From positions 139,501 through 203,500 of the forward strand of contig NC_092577.1 in assembly GCF_037975245.1 (NCBI RefSeq): DNA of 64,000 bases, read 5' to 3'. The position numbers were made by a program, and so were the translations under genes. Below, piece after piece: positions 12,190 through 26,400 of this stretch. Under the pieces are notes generated by a model. It saw only the letters and a program-made list of their open reading frames with translations, did not search any database and was not told the origin of the DNA. Numbering within the stretch: the first letter of the stretch is position 1; each line of letters opens with the position of its first letter. This DNA comes from Apostichopus japonicus. Taxonomy: Eukaryota; Echinodermata; Holothuroidea; Aspidochirotida; Stichopodidae.

Positions 12190-12312
12190 TTACCATGTTC
12201 ACTGAGCCCGGTAGATCACATGTAGTTAACTATATAAGTTACTACTCACTGAGCTGGGTAGACCACATGTAGTTAACTATATAAGTTGCTATACTCACTG
12301 AGCTGGGTAGAC
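12190..12312. repeat. Short tandem repeat, about 52-bp unit, two to three copies
   Basis: Copies share CACTGAGCTGGGTAGAC, CACATGTAGTTAACTATATA and AAGTT, with some diverged bases. Confidence 0.8.
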
Positions 12313-12622
12313 TTTTTGAAACTCACTTGCTGGTGTAAGTATTCCTTGGAATTATATATCATTACACCAAGGTACATAGTTCTCTTGCAATAACCAACTA
12401 ACTGATCACATTATGATGTGGCAGCTCGCTTACCAGGCAGTTTTCTGCACCTGTTATTATTTGCTTTAAATATTTACACACCATACAGGGGTTGCTGCTA
12501 ATTTGCCAGTTTTTGTTTTTTTGGCAACCCTTTGCTATTTACACAAACTTATTTGTAAAGCTGTTATCTCTCTAGACAAGCAGAAATACTTTTTGCATTA
12601 TCAAAAGGGAATAGGACAGATT

Positions 12623-13492
12623 TGAAATAAACCAGCCAGTAGAACATACTATGTATATTCCCATGGCTGAAATCAGCTAACGGAATAACTCAGTGGTTGA
12701 AATAACCCAGCCAGTAGAACATACTATGTATATTCCCATGGCTGAAATCAGCTAACGGAATAACTCAGTGTTTGAAATAAACCAGCCAGTAGAACATACT
12801 ATGTATACCCCCATGGCTGAAATCAGCTAACGGAATAACTCAGTGGTTGGAATATCCCAGCAAGTAGAACATACTATGTATACTCCGTTGGAATATCCCA
12901 GCAAGTAGAACATACTATGTATACCCCCATGGCTGAAATCGGCTAACGGAATAACTCAGTGGTTGAAATAAACCAGCCAGTAGAACATACTATGTATACC
13001 CCCATGGCTGAAATCGGCTAACGGAATAACTCAGTGGTTGAAATAAACCAGCCAGTAGAACATACTATGTATATTCCCATGGCTGAAATCGGCTAACGGA
13101 ATAACTCAGTGGTTGAAATAAACCAGCCAGTAGAACATACTATGTATATTCCCATGGCTGAAATCGGCTAACGGAATAACTCAGTGGTTGAAATAAACCA
13201 GCCAGTAGAACATACTATGTATATTCCCATGGCTGAAATCGGCTAACGGAATAACTCAGTGGTTGAAATAAACCAGCCAGTAGAACATACTATGTATATT
13301 CCCATGGCTGAAATCGGCTAACGGAATAACTCAGTGGTTGAAATGAACCAGCCAGTAGAACATGCTATGTATATTCCCATGGCTGAAATCGGCTAACGGA
13401 ATAACTCAGTGGTTGAAATGAACCAGCCAGTAGAACATGCTATGTATATTCCCATGGCTGAAATCGGCTAACGGAATAACTCAGTGGTTGAA
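12623..13492. repeat. Tandem array, 75-bp unit
   Basis: About eleven copies with the landmarks CCAGCCAGTAGAACATACTA, CCCATGGCTGAAATC and GGAATAACTCAGTGGTTG. The copies towards the right are nearly identical. One shortened unit is present near 12880-12900. Confidence 0.95.
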
Positions 13493-15114
13493 TTTGAGAA
13501 AGGTATGATAGAGATTCCCTGGCTAGAGCAGTTTTAAACTAGCCTGGACTAAATCAGATGACTATTCCCTAGAAAGGTATGCTAGAGATTCCCTGACTAG
13601 AGCAGTTTTAATCTAGGGAGTTGTTATGGAACCATAGCAAGTTGCAACTCTCCGTTTTAACTAGCCTGGGCAATATCCATGCCGCTGAAGTGTCCATTAG
13701 CTATAGGTTGCACCCCAAATTCCGCCGTTTGTGCTGAGTCCCATCTTTTCTCACCTTAGTTGAGCTGCCTATCCATCTGTTACGCAACTCATCACAAGGC
13801 TAGTAGCCAAATCAGTTTTCGTGCAGTGCACGTATTCTTCCACATGCTATACAGTCATAATGTAGTAATAAACTTGATAATGCAAATGTTTTATATATTT
13901 TTATGGTGCAAATCTATCAAACTTCCGCAAGAGTTTAAAAATATGTTTCGAAGAAGAAAAGAATTCATATCAAAATCTTTATAAAAAATCTAAAACCTCC
14001 ACAATCTCATCTCTGCAAAATATGTGTAACTAAAACCTGCAGCAGATTAATAGCTATAATGGAGATGGTTCTATGCACTGTACATGTTACATGTGTAATT
14101 ACACGGTAGTTTCAAACATTAAGCGATTTCTTACAAGTAGTTCTGGCAAAATGATAGGAGACATGGCAAGGCCTTAACAAATCAACTCTTCAACTCACAG
14201 ATCCCAGTTTGTTTGCAGGAGAGATAAAGTTTCAGTAAATTGAGGTCAAGAGAGCTGAAAAAATGCGACCTATGGTTAATGGGCTAATTCTTGTCATGTC
14301 AGATGACTATTCCCTTGCTTTAGCATTCTCCAATTAGCTATATATCAGATTGATATATTCTATGCAGGGCTAAGACAATCTTTAAGTTCAGGGATAAGCA
14401 GGTATCTATTCCTTGGATAGGCCTGGGACAGAAAGCCAGCGGGATTTGGGGATCTTCCCCAGAACACTTCTTTTTACTTATCTGTTGTGGTCCATATTGG
14501 AGATTGGAAATTTATCTTTATATCTCAATTGACATTTTTGCCTCAAAGTGTTGAAAGTACCTTCTTGAAATTACCATTTACTTCATCAAATGTTTGACTT
14601 GTTCCTTATAAGTTTGATTGGTACAGAAATTTGGACTTAATCTATTGAATATTGAATCACAAACTGTCAACCAAGTTCTCATTTCTTCTATTTTCTCTCA
14701 AAATGTTTGCTGAAAAGTTTAAAAAAATAAAATGATACCACAATTTTGACTGTTTGTTTAAGACTACTTTCTCTAAACTACTTTCTCTAAACTACGTTCT
14801 CAAAATTTCTATTAACTTAGACATGTTATACAGAAATTGCAACATTTTATCTCATAATATTGACTACTACATCAAAACCAAATGATCGACAAGAAACTAT
14901 TTAACTACGATTAGGGAGTTATGTAAATATAGACAAAAGTTTAGTTTTGTGAGTTCAATCAACAGCCAAGTTGCAAACTTATAAAAGATAACAGATACAA
15001 TAGTTAAAGACACAGTATACTCTTGATTGGGTTTACATTTATTACAACAAGGTATTACATCACAGCAATACAGAACCAACTTCAAAACTACATAAATTTA
15101 AGGTATCAGACTGC
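13493..15114. other. No recognised gene
   Basis: Mostly unique AT-rich sequence. A short two-copy repeat around GGTATGATAGAGATTCCCTGG lies near 13500-13610. I see no exon with both splice sites and coding character on either strand. Confidence 0.4.
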
Positions 15115-15655
15115 TGACTTACTTATATGTGAATTACACTGCAGACTTATCAATATGTGATTCACACTGACTTATCAATACGTGATTCACACTGCAGACT
15201 TATCAATACGTGAATCACTCTTGACTTATCAATGTGATTCACACTGCAGACTTATCAATACGTGATTCACACTGCAGACTTATCAATACGTGATTCACAC
15301 TGCAGACTTATCAATACGTGATTCACACTGCAGACTTATCAATACGTGAATCACTCTTGACTTATCAATACGTGAATCACACTGCAGACTTATCAATACG
15401 TGAATCACTCTTGACTTATCAATGTGATTCACACTGCAGACTTATCAATGTGATTCACACTGCAGACTTATCAATACGTGAATCACACTGCAGACTTATC
15501 AATACGTGAATCACTCTTGACTTATCAATGTGATTCACACTGCAGACTTATCAATACGTGATTCACACTGCAGACTTATCAATACGTGAATCACACTGCA
15601 GACTTATCAATACGTGAATCACACTGCAGACTTATCAATATGTGATTCACACTAT
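15115..15655. repeat. Tandem array, about 28-bp unit
   Basis: About 20 copies of TCACACTGCAGACTTATCAA followed by TACGTGAA/TACGTGAT, mixed with shorter variants that lack the CTGCAG part (CACTCTTGACTTATCAA). Confidence 0.93.
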
Positions 15656-16074
15656 ATGTGACAAATTGAAATATTCAGGAATGGTGCACAGTTGATAAAT
15701 CAGTGGAGTCCAAATCACCAATATTACATAAAATGTGTAAGCTCATCAGCTCGCACATTTTTAGGTAAGACCTCAGATACATGTAAATTTTCTACAAATG
15801 TATGTAATTCACTTACAATGTTCATAACTTCTTTACAATGTATGTTAATTGCTTAAAATATTATAGGCAACCTCACAATGTAACATTTAATTAAACTGCA
15901 ACTTTTGTAACGTATAAGTATTTTCCTTACATATTTTACACATTTCAACAAATTTCACAAGGTATAAGAAGCACATCCTCTCATTATCAGATTAAGGAAT
16001 GAATTGTCATTGATACCCCAGAAGAATGTACAAATTAATGATCAGGAAACCTTGTATAGAGGTACAAATCAGCA

Positions 16075-16870
16075 TTTAGGAGACCTAGAAAGGAGGTACA
16101 GATCAGCATACCAAGTTAGGAGGTACAGATCAGCATACCTAGTAAGGAGGTACAGATCAGCATTTAGGAGACCTAGAAAGGAGGTACAGATCAGCATACC
16201 TAGTAATGAGGTACAGATCAGCATTCAGGATACCTAGTAAGGAGGTACAGATCAGCATACCTAGTAAGGAGGTACAGATCAGCATACCTAGTAAGGAGGT
16301 ACAGATCAGCATACCTAGTAAGGAGGTACAGATCAGCATACCTAGTAAGGAGGTACAAATCAGCATTCAGGAGACCTAGAAAGGAGGTACAGATCAGCAT
16401 TTAGGATACCTAGTAAGGAGGTACAGATCAGCATACCTAGTTAGGAGGTACAGATCAGCATTTAGGATACCTAGTAAGGAGGTACAGATCAGCATACCTA
16501 GTAAGGAGGTACAGATCAGCATTTAGGATACCTAGTAAGGAGGTACAGATCAGCATTTAGGATACCTAGTAAGGAGGTACAGATCAGCATTTAGGATACC
16601 TAGTAAGGAGGTACAGATCAGCATTTAGGATACCTAGTAAGGAGGTACAGATCAGCATTCAGGATACCTAGTAAGGAGGTACAGATCAGCGTTCAGGATA
16701 CCTAGTTAGGAGGTACAGATCAGCGTTCAGGATACCTAGTAAGGAGGTACAGATCAGCGTTCAGGATACCTAGTTAGGAGGTACAGATCAGCATACCTAG
16801 TAATGAGGTACAGATCAGCATTCAGGTTACCTAGTAATGAGGTACAGATCAGTATTCAAAGTATCTTGAA
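16075..16870. repeat. Tandem array of mixed 27-bp and 34-bp units
   Basis: About 26 copies of GGAGGTACAGATCAGCAT followed by either ACCTAGTAA (27-bp form) or TTAGGATACCTAGTAA (34-bp form). The two forms are interleaved. The array lies just downstream of TCP1. Confidence 0.94.
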
Positions 16871-17109
16871 AGGAGGTATTGGTAAGCGTTAGTGGTCTGG
16901 ATACCTTGATTGGAGGCATGAATCACTCTTCTGGATACCTCAATATCCACAAGAGTGATTCTTACAATACTTTATCTGGTTCCACATACCATAAATGCTA
17001 TGTAAAATTGGCATTTTACCTCACATATGAACAGCAGATTGTGTACACAGTATTTTGGGGAATCAAATTTCTTCAGTTGAAAAATGCTACACAAAATATG
17101 AACAACTAA

Positions 17110-17115
17110 TTTATT
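17110..17115 (-). terminator. TCP1: Candidate poly(A) signal AATAAA of TCP1
   Basis: The minus strand reads AATAAA here, about 160 bases after the TCP1 stop codon at 17276-17274, a normal spacing for a short 3' UTR. Only position supports it. Confidence 0.55.
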
Positions 17116-17273
17116 CACTGCCAACATAGGTAAGAATCAGTGTTGGATAACTGATAGTAAAGATGCAGGGGGAAAACCTTCTGCACCAGACTTCCTGATG
17201 AGCGTATGGCGAGACAAGCAGGGTTGTAAACATCAAAAGCCTTAACCTGTTATTTAAACAAATTATTTTGATT

Positions 17274-17448
17274 TCAATGCCTCTCCTCTTGTTTTTCTGG
17301 ATCCAACTTTATCAAGTCATCAATTCGCAGGATTGTTATTGCAGCTTCAGTTGCAAATTTTAATGATTTGATTTTAGAGATTCCTGGCTCAAAGACTCCA
17401 GCAGCTTTGTTGTCTCTGACAACTCCTTCCACCAAGTCTAATCCAACC
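17274..17448 (-). CDS. TCP1: TCP1 exon 12 (stop codon)
   Basis: The acceptor TCTTCAG precedes 17448. It encodes residues 486-543 ([37 protein letters not shown]) and ends in TGA at 17276-17274. The tail after the last conserved helix is short, which accounts for the 13-residue difference from human. Confidence 0.95.
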
Positions 17449-20400
17449 CTGAAGAAAGAAATATAAATGAGATATTAAATGATTGGCCTTCACCCATTGA
17501 GGCAGTAGGGTGCATGCTGATACTGCAAATCCCTGGTCCTCAAATTTGAAATTTATTTTGGGGGGTTTTAGTTGGTATCGTAACTAGAGAACTTACTGAA
17601 TCTTAAGACTAACATGTGCAGTAATTACTTGCACATTGAAGGTGAGAACATTTCATGTAACTACATATAGGTTTTTCAGTTTTGATCTAAAAAGAACTTT
17701 TGATGGCCATAGATTACAGTTCTGGTACTCATTAATGTGAAACTACACTAATTATGAATTTCATTGCAGCTTTACTTAGATTAAATCACCTTTTCCAGGT
17801 TTCAGACTTGAGATATACATACAAAGTATGAATATATGCAAGCTTTACTTTTAGAACTACCTCACTTACAACCTAACTCTAAGATTTTGACCTCTGGTAA
17901 CCTCAAATGACCCTTGATCTCTACACAAACACAACTGATTCACACCATTCATTGCTATCATCTCAGCACTTTAACATTACACTGTTTCTTGACTACCATA
18001 AAATTCAAGAGATTACAGCATCACTGGATTGTTTACCTTTTTAGTTTCCCATGATACTTTGCTGGTGCTCTATCAGCCTAGTTAAGTTATACTAGATAAA
18101 ACTCACCACTATAGAGCATACAACATTCAAGATTATAGGGATTATGTCTAGTTAAGTTATACTAGATCAAACTCACCATGATAGGGCATACAACAACCAG
18201 ATTACAAGGATTATGCCTAGATAAGTTATACTAGTGAAAACTCACCTATAATAGAGCATACAACAACCAGACTGTGCAGGGATTATGCCTAGATCAGTTG
18301 CACTAGTTATAACTCACCATAATAGGGCATACAACAACCAGATTACAGGGATTATGCCTAGATAAGTTATACTAGTTAAAACTCACCATGATAGGGCGTA
18401 CAACAACCAGACTGTGCAGGGATTATGCCTAGATAAGTTACACTAGTTATAACTCACCATGATAGGGCATACAACCAGATTACAGGGATTATGCCTAGAT
18501 AAGTTATACTAGATCAAACTCACCATGATAGGGCATACAACAACCAGATTACAGGGATTATGCCTAGATCAGTTATACTAGTTAAAACTCACCGTGATAG
18601 GGCATACAACAACCAGACTATATGCAGGGATTATGCCTAGATAAGTTACACTAGATCAAACTCACCATGATAGGGCATACAACAACCAGATTACAGGGAT
18701 TATGCCTAGATAAGTTACACTAGTTAAAACTCACCATGATAGGGCATACAACAACCAGATTACAGGGATTATGCCTAGATAAGTTATACTAGATTAAACT
18801 CATTATGATAGGGCATACAACAACCAGATTACAGGGATAATGCCTAGATAAGTTACACTAGTTAAAACTCACCATGATAGGGCATACAACAACCAGATTA
18901 CAGGGATTATGCCTAGATAAGTTACACTTACACTAGTTAAAACTCACCATGATAGGGCGTACAACAACCAGACTATGTGCAGGGATTATGCCTAGATAAG
19001 TTACACTAGTTATAACTCACCATAATAGGGCATACAACAACCAGATTACAGGGATTATGCCTAGATAAGTTATACTAGTTAAAACTCACCATGATAGGGC
19101 GTACAACAACCAGACTGTGCAGGGATTATGCCTAGATAAGTTACACTAGTTATAACTCACCATGATAGGGCATACAACCAGATTACAGGGATTATGCCTA
19201 GATAAGTTATACTAGATCAAACTCACCATGATAGGGCATACAACAACCAGATTACAGGGATTATGCCTAGATAAGTTACACTAGTTAAAACTCACCGTGA
19301 TAGGGCATACAACAACCAGACTATATGCAGGGATTATGCCTAGATAAGTTACACTAGTTAAAACTCACCATGATAGGGCATACAACAACCAGATTACAGG
19401 GATTATGCCTAGATAAGTTATACTAGATCAAACTCACCATGATAGGGCATACAACAACCAGACCATGTGCAGGGATTATGCCTAGATCAGTTATACTAGT
19501 TATAACTCACCATGATAGGGCATACAACAACCAGATTACAGGGATTATGCCTAGATAAGTTATACTAGATCAAACTCACCATGATAGGGCATACAACAAC
19601 CAGACTATGTGCAGGGATTATGCCTAGAAAAGTTATACTAGATCAAACTCACCATGATAGGGCATACAACAACCAGATTACAAGGATTATGCCTAGATCA
19701 GTTATACTAGATCAAACTCACCATGATAGGGCATACAACAACCAGACTATGTGCAGGGATTATGCCTAGAAAAGTTATACTAGATCAAACTCACCATGAT
19801 AGGGCATACAACAACCAGACTATGTGCAGGGATTATGCCTAGAAAAGTTATACTAGATCAAACTCACCATGATAGGGCATACAACAACCAGATTACAAGG
19901 ATTATGCCTAGATCAGTTATACTAGTTAAAACTCACCATGATAGCCTTAGGGCATACAACAACCAGACTATGTGCAGGGATTATGCCTAGATAAGTTACA
20001 CTAGTTAAACTCACCATGATAGGGCATACAACAACCAGACTATATGCAGGGATTATGCCTAGATAAGTTATACTAGATCAAACTCACCATGATAGGGCAT
20101 ACAACAACCAGATTACAGGGATTATGCCTAGATAAGTTATACTAGATCAAACTCACCATGATAGGGCATACAACAACCAGATTACAAGGATTATGCCTAG
20201 ATAAGTTACACTAGTGAAAACTCACCATGATAGGGCGTACAACAACCAGACTATGTGCAGGGATTATGCCTAGATCAGTTATACTAGTTATAACTCACCA
20301 TGATAGGGCATACAACAACCAGATTACAGGGATTATGCCTAGATAAGTTATACTAGATCAAACTCACTATGATAGGGCATACAACAACCAGATTACAGGG

Positions 20401-23400
20401 ATTATGCCTAGATAAGTTACACTAGTTAAAACTCACCATGATAGGGCGTACAACAACCAGACTATGTGCAGGGATTATGCCTAGATCAGTTACACTAGTT
20501 ATAACTCACCATGATAGGACATACAACAACCAGATTACAGGGGTTATGCCTAGATAAGTTACACTAGTTAAAACTCACCATGATAGGGCAAACAACAACC
20601 AGATTACAGGGATTATGCCTAGATAAGTTATACTAGTTAAAACTCACCACTTTAAGTCTGCCCTCTCTCCTTGTAACTGAGAAGTGTTATGGAATGCTCT
20701 GAGTTTAGCCACTAGATCAACAGAGTCTTTAGCTGCATTTACAGCCAGGGTCTTTGGGATGACCAGCAAAGAGTTGGCAAACTCTGCAATGGCCAGCTGC
20801 TCCCTGGAGCTCTGTGAGGAGAGGAAAACATATCACATGACACATGAACTTTAAGGAGAGTAAGAACACCAACTATACTTGACATCTGTAATTTAAAGTC
20901 ACTTGTTTCATCAACCATAGTCATATACGGTTTCATGCATGAGTAGCTACTACTACCAATAAGCACAGCCAGAATGAGCTGCAACTAGTAATTAAAAATA
21001 TAGGGGAAAAGAACCTGCTACTACCAAGATGTCTAAATAGTGACATGGTACTACCTGTGATGTATAAGAGTGACCTGCTACTACCAGTATTGTCTTAAGA
21101 GTGACCTGCTACTACCAGCATTGTTTTAAGAGTGACCTGCTACTACCAGCATTGTCTTAAGGGTGACCTGCTACTACTACTACCAGTGATGTCTTAAGGG
21201 TGACCTGCTACTACTAGTGATGTCTAAAGAGTGACCTGCTACTACCAGCATTGTCTTAAGAGTGACCTGCTACTACTACTACCAGTGATGTCTTAAGGGT
21301 GACCTGCTACTACTAGTGATGTCTAAAGAGTGACCTGCTACTACCAGTGATGTCTTGAGAGTGACCTGCTACTACTACTACCAGTGATGTCTTAAGGGTG
21401 ACCTGCTACTACTAGTGATGTCTTAAGGGTGATCAGCTACTACCATTATTGCCTTAAGAGTGACCTGCTACTACCAGCATTGTCTTGAGAGTGACCTGCT
21501 ACTACCAGCATTGTCTTAAGAGTGACCTGCTACTACCAGTATTGTCTTAAGAGTGACCTGCTACTACCAGCATTGTTTTAAGAGTGACCTGCTACTACTA
21601 GTGATGTCTAAAGAGTGACCTGCTACTACCAGTGATGTCTTGAGAGTGACCTGCTACTACTACTACCAGTGATGTCTTAAGGGTGACCTGCTACTACTAG
21701 TGATGTCTTAAGGGTGATCAGCTACTACCATTATTGCCTTAAGAGTGACCTGCTACTACCAGCATTGTCTTGAGAGTGACCTGCTACTACCAGCATTGTC
21801 TTGAGAGTGACCTGCTACTACCAGCATTGTCTTCAGGGTGACCTGCTACTACTAGTGATGTCTTAAGGGTGATCTGCTACTACCATTATTGTCTTAAGAG
21901 TGACCTGCTACTACCAGCATTGTCTTGAGAGTGACCTGCTACTACCAGCATTGTCTTGAGAGTGACCTGCTACTACCAGCATTGTCTTGAGAGTGACCTG
22001 CTACTACCAGCATTGTCTTTAGAGTGACCTGCTACTACCAGTGATGTCTTAAGGGTGACCTGCTACTACCATTATTGCCTTAAGAGTGACCTGCTACTAC
22101 TAGTGATGTCTTTAGAGTGACCTGCTACTACCAGTGATGTCTTAAGAGTGACCTGCTACTACCATTGATGTATTAAGAATGAGCTGCTACTACCAGTGAT
22201 GTATAAAGAGTGAGCTGCTACTTACCAGTGATGTAGCAAGGTTCTCAAGGTAGATAGAAAGGGCAGCTTCAACAGCTCCCCCTCCTGTTACTACTGTCTT
22301 ACTCTCAAGAACTCGCTTCACAACACACAGTGAATCATGAATAGACCTTTCCATCTCGTCACACTGTGTATCATTTGCTCCCCTCAGGATGATAGAGGCA
22401 GCCTTCTTTACTTTTGGTCTAGAAAAAAAGTTAAATCCAAAAGGTGTTAACAGAGGATTAAATGTATTCAAATATTTTAGTTATATAGCTAGCCTATCAA
22501 TTATTTCTTGCAAAATGTATGTTAACCCCTATTGTTAATGTATGTTAACCTTTATTTTAATGTATGTTAACCCCTATTGTTAATGTATGTTAACCTTTAT
22601 TTTAATGTATGTTAACCCCTATTGTTAATGTATGTTAACCTTTATTTTAATGTTGTTAACCTTTATTTTAATGTATGTTAATCCCTATTGTTAATGTATG
22701 TTAACCCCTATTGTTAATGTATGTTAACCTTTATTTTAATGTATGTTAATCCCTATTGTTAATGTATGTTAATCCCTATTGTTAATGTATGTTAACCCCT
22801 ATTGTTAATGTATGTTAACCTTTATTTTAATGTATGTTAACCCCTATTGTTAATGTATGTTAACCTTTATTTTAATGTATGTTAACCCCTATTGTTAATG
22901 TATGTTAACCCCTATTGTTAATGTATGTTAACCTTTATTTTAATGTATGTTAACCCCTATTGTTAATGTATGTTAACCTTTATTTTAATGTATGTTAATC
23001 CCTATTGTTAATGTATGTTAACCCCTATTGTTAATGTATGTTAACCTTTCTTTTAATGTATGTTAATCCCTATTGTTAATGTATGTTAACCCCTATTGTT
23101 AATGTATGTTAACCTTTATTTTAATGTATGTTAATCCCTATTGTTAATGTATGTTAACCCCTATTGTTAATGTATGTTTACCTTTATTTTAATGTATGTT
23201 AATCCCTATTGTTAATGTATGTTAACCCCTATTGTTAATGTATGTTTACCTTTATTTTAATGTATGTTAATCCCTATTGTTAATGTATGTTAACCCCTAT
23301 TGTTAATGTATGTTAACCTTTATTTTAATGTATGTTAATCCCTATTGTTAATGTATGTTAACCCCTATTGTTAATGTATGTTTACCTTTATTTTAATGTA

Positions 23401-26400
23401 TGTTAATCCCTATTGTTAATGTATGTTAATCCATATTGATAATGTATGGTAATCCCTATTGTTAATGCATATCTCTGAATGTACACTTCTAACAAATGCA
23501 GTGCTAAATACACTTGTCAAACTCACCATTGATGAATTATATTTGGTTCTGGCCTAAAATCATCATTTTCATTCAAGAACCAATCTTGAGGATATTTTTA
23601 TACAAAGAACTTGAAGAATAGTCATAAACATGTGATATTCCTTAATCAGTGTCTAATTGGCTTCTAGCTAGTAATATTACATTAGCCAAGCTACCTTTAC
23701 TACTTGGCTTGGTGAGTAATGTTACAGCAGCCAAGCTATCTTTACTACTTGGCTTAGGCTAGTAATGTTACAGTAGCCAAGCTACCTTTAGTACTTGGCT
23801 TCGGCTTGTAATGTTACAGTGGCCAAGCTACCTTTACTACTTGGCTTAGGCTAGTAATCTTACAGTAGCCAAGCAACATTTACTACTTGGCTTAGGCTAG
23901 TAATGTTACAGTAGCCAAGCTACCTTTACTACTTGGCTTGGTGAGTAATGTTACACTAGCCAAGCTATCTTTACTACTTGGCTTAGGCTAGTAATGTTAC
24001 AGTAGCCAAGCTACCTTTAGTACTTGGCTTCGGCTTGTAATGTTACAGTGGCCAAGCTCCCTTTACTACTTGGCTTAGGCTAGTAATGTGGTTACAGTAG
24101 TCAACCTCATTTAAGTTGATTTAACAGTCCAGGTAACTTTAACTGTGTGCTACTAATATCCACTTAAGCCAGTCCCTCTTATACCTCGGTGCTTCTCACC
24201 CTTTCACAAGAATAAGTTCATCATCAGATATCCGTTCCTGGACAACCTCCTCTGCATGTCCTATCATACTTGGGTCAAAACTCTCTTCTCCTTCCAAGTT
24301 TGCCAGAGTAACCAGAAGTTGGCCTGCAGAAAAAGACAAAGTTTAAGCAATTACACACTACCATTGCAATTTAAGTTGAATAAAGACAATTTCACTCACA
24401 GTTGTCATTTTGAATGCATTAGCAAACTTAAATATGTGATACAACAGTAGCAAGATTTCAGGGCGATTCATGCAGTTTCAAAACCTTTTAAACCCTGTAG
24501 ACATCTTGTATCAGGAATGCATGGTCAAAAATTCCCTACAACACTGATGTTATCATTTGTTCCATACTGTGCATACAGCATGCATGGTCAGATGTTCCCT
24601 ACAACACTGATGTCATCATTTGTTCCGCACTGCATCCATCATGCATGATTAAGACCTTCCCTTCAACACTGATATTAACATTTGTTCCATACTGTGCATA
24701 TGGCATGCATGGGTTAGACATCCCTTCAACACTGATGTTATCATTTGTTCCACACTGTGCATATGGCATGCATGGGTTAGACATCCCTACAACACTAATG
24801 TTATCATTTGTTCCACACTGTGCATATGGCATGCATGGTTCAGACCTTCCCTACAACACTGATGTCATCATTTGTTCCACACTGTGCATCCATCATGCAT
24901 GGGTCAGACCTTCCCTACAACACTGATATTAACATTTGTTCCATACTGTGCATATGGCATGCATGGGTTAGACATCCCTTCAACACTGATGTTATCATTT
25001 GTTCCACACTGTGCATATGGCATGCATGGGTTAGACATCCCTACAACACTAATGTTATCATTTGTTCCACACTGTGCATATGGCATGCATGGTTCAGACC
25101 TTCCCTACAACACTGATGTCATCATTTGTTCCACACTGTGCATCCATCATGCATGGGTCAGACCTTCCCTACAACACTGATATTAACATTTGTTCCATAC
25201 TGTGCATATGGCATGCATGGGTTAGACATCCCTACAACACTAATGTTATCATTTGTTCCACACTGTGCATATGGCATGCATGGGTTAGACATCCCTACAA
25301 CACTAATGTTATCATTTGTTCCACACTGTGCATATGGCATGCATGGTTCAGACCTTCCCTACAACACTAATGTCATCATTTGTTCCACACTGTGCATCCA
25401 TCATGCATGGGTCAGACCTTCCCTACAACACTGATATTAACATTTGTTCCATACTGTGCATATGGCATGCATGGGTTAGACATCCCTACAACACTAATGT
25501 TATCATTTGTTCCACACTGTGCATATGGCATGCATGGGTTAGACATCCCTACAACACTGATGTTATCATTTGTTCCACACTGTGCATATGGCATGCATGG
25601 GTTAGACATCCCGCAACACTGATGTTATCATTTGTTCCACACTGTGCATATGGCATGCATTCATTAAAACAGTGATGTTATCTTTGTTTCACTATTCTTA
25701 CCTCCAGTTGCCTTGGCTATTCTCTTTAGGTCAACCTTTTTGCACCTCCTGACAGCCATAGCACCAGCTTCCACAAAGTATTTTAGGCAGAGATCATCAA
25801 TACCTCCAGTGGATAGAACCACATTTGTCCCTGCTGATAAGATCTTCTCAATCCTTTCTTTAGTAATATCAGCCTCCCTGGATACCAAACAAAGGCAGAT
25901 TTAGCTTTAAGTAGAAATATTAAACTGTGCTTAACTATCTAACAGTTAATTAAATTGCACTACTGAATGAATCAATCATTCTCCCAATACTTTCAGTGGA
26001 CAAAACTATATGCACAGCAAAGCTTCAGCACAGCTCTTTAACTTTCATTTATCAAAATATTCAATACTCCACAACCCCACTTCCCCACTCTGATGATGTT
26101 CCCTCCTCCTCTGATAATGTTCCCCTCCCTCACTGATGCCCCCCTCCCCAATTGATGATGTTCCCCTCTCCCACTGATGATGTTCCCCTCTCCCACTGAT
26201 GTTCCCTTCCTCCCACTGATGTTGCCCTTTCCCACTGATGATGTTTCCCCTCCCCCACTGATAATGCTCTATTGATAATCTTGGACTGCTTATTAACCCT
26301 TCTACCCTTCCTGTTGTCTCCACCCCCTATCCCCCCCCTCCCATTGACCATTCCTCACATACCAATCCTCCTCCTCCGGATCATTCTGTGTTTTGACCAT

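Noticed and set aside
13760-13984. 74-codon plus-strand frame
   Set aside because: Isolated, no motif, no splice signals, composition like the surrounding AT-rich DNA.
24599-25675. Possible CRISPR-like array (regular repeats of about 63 bp)
   Set aside because: The repeats are contiguous with no unique spacers, and the region is an intron of an animal gene.
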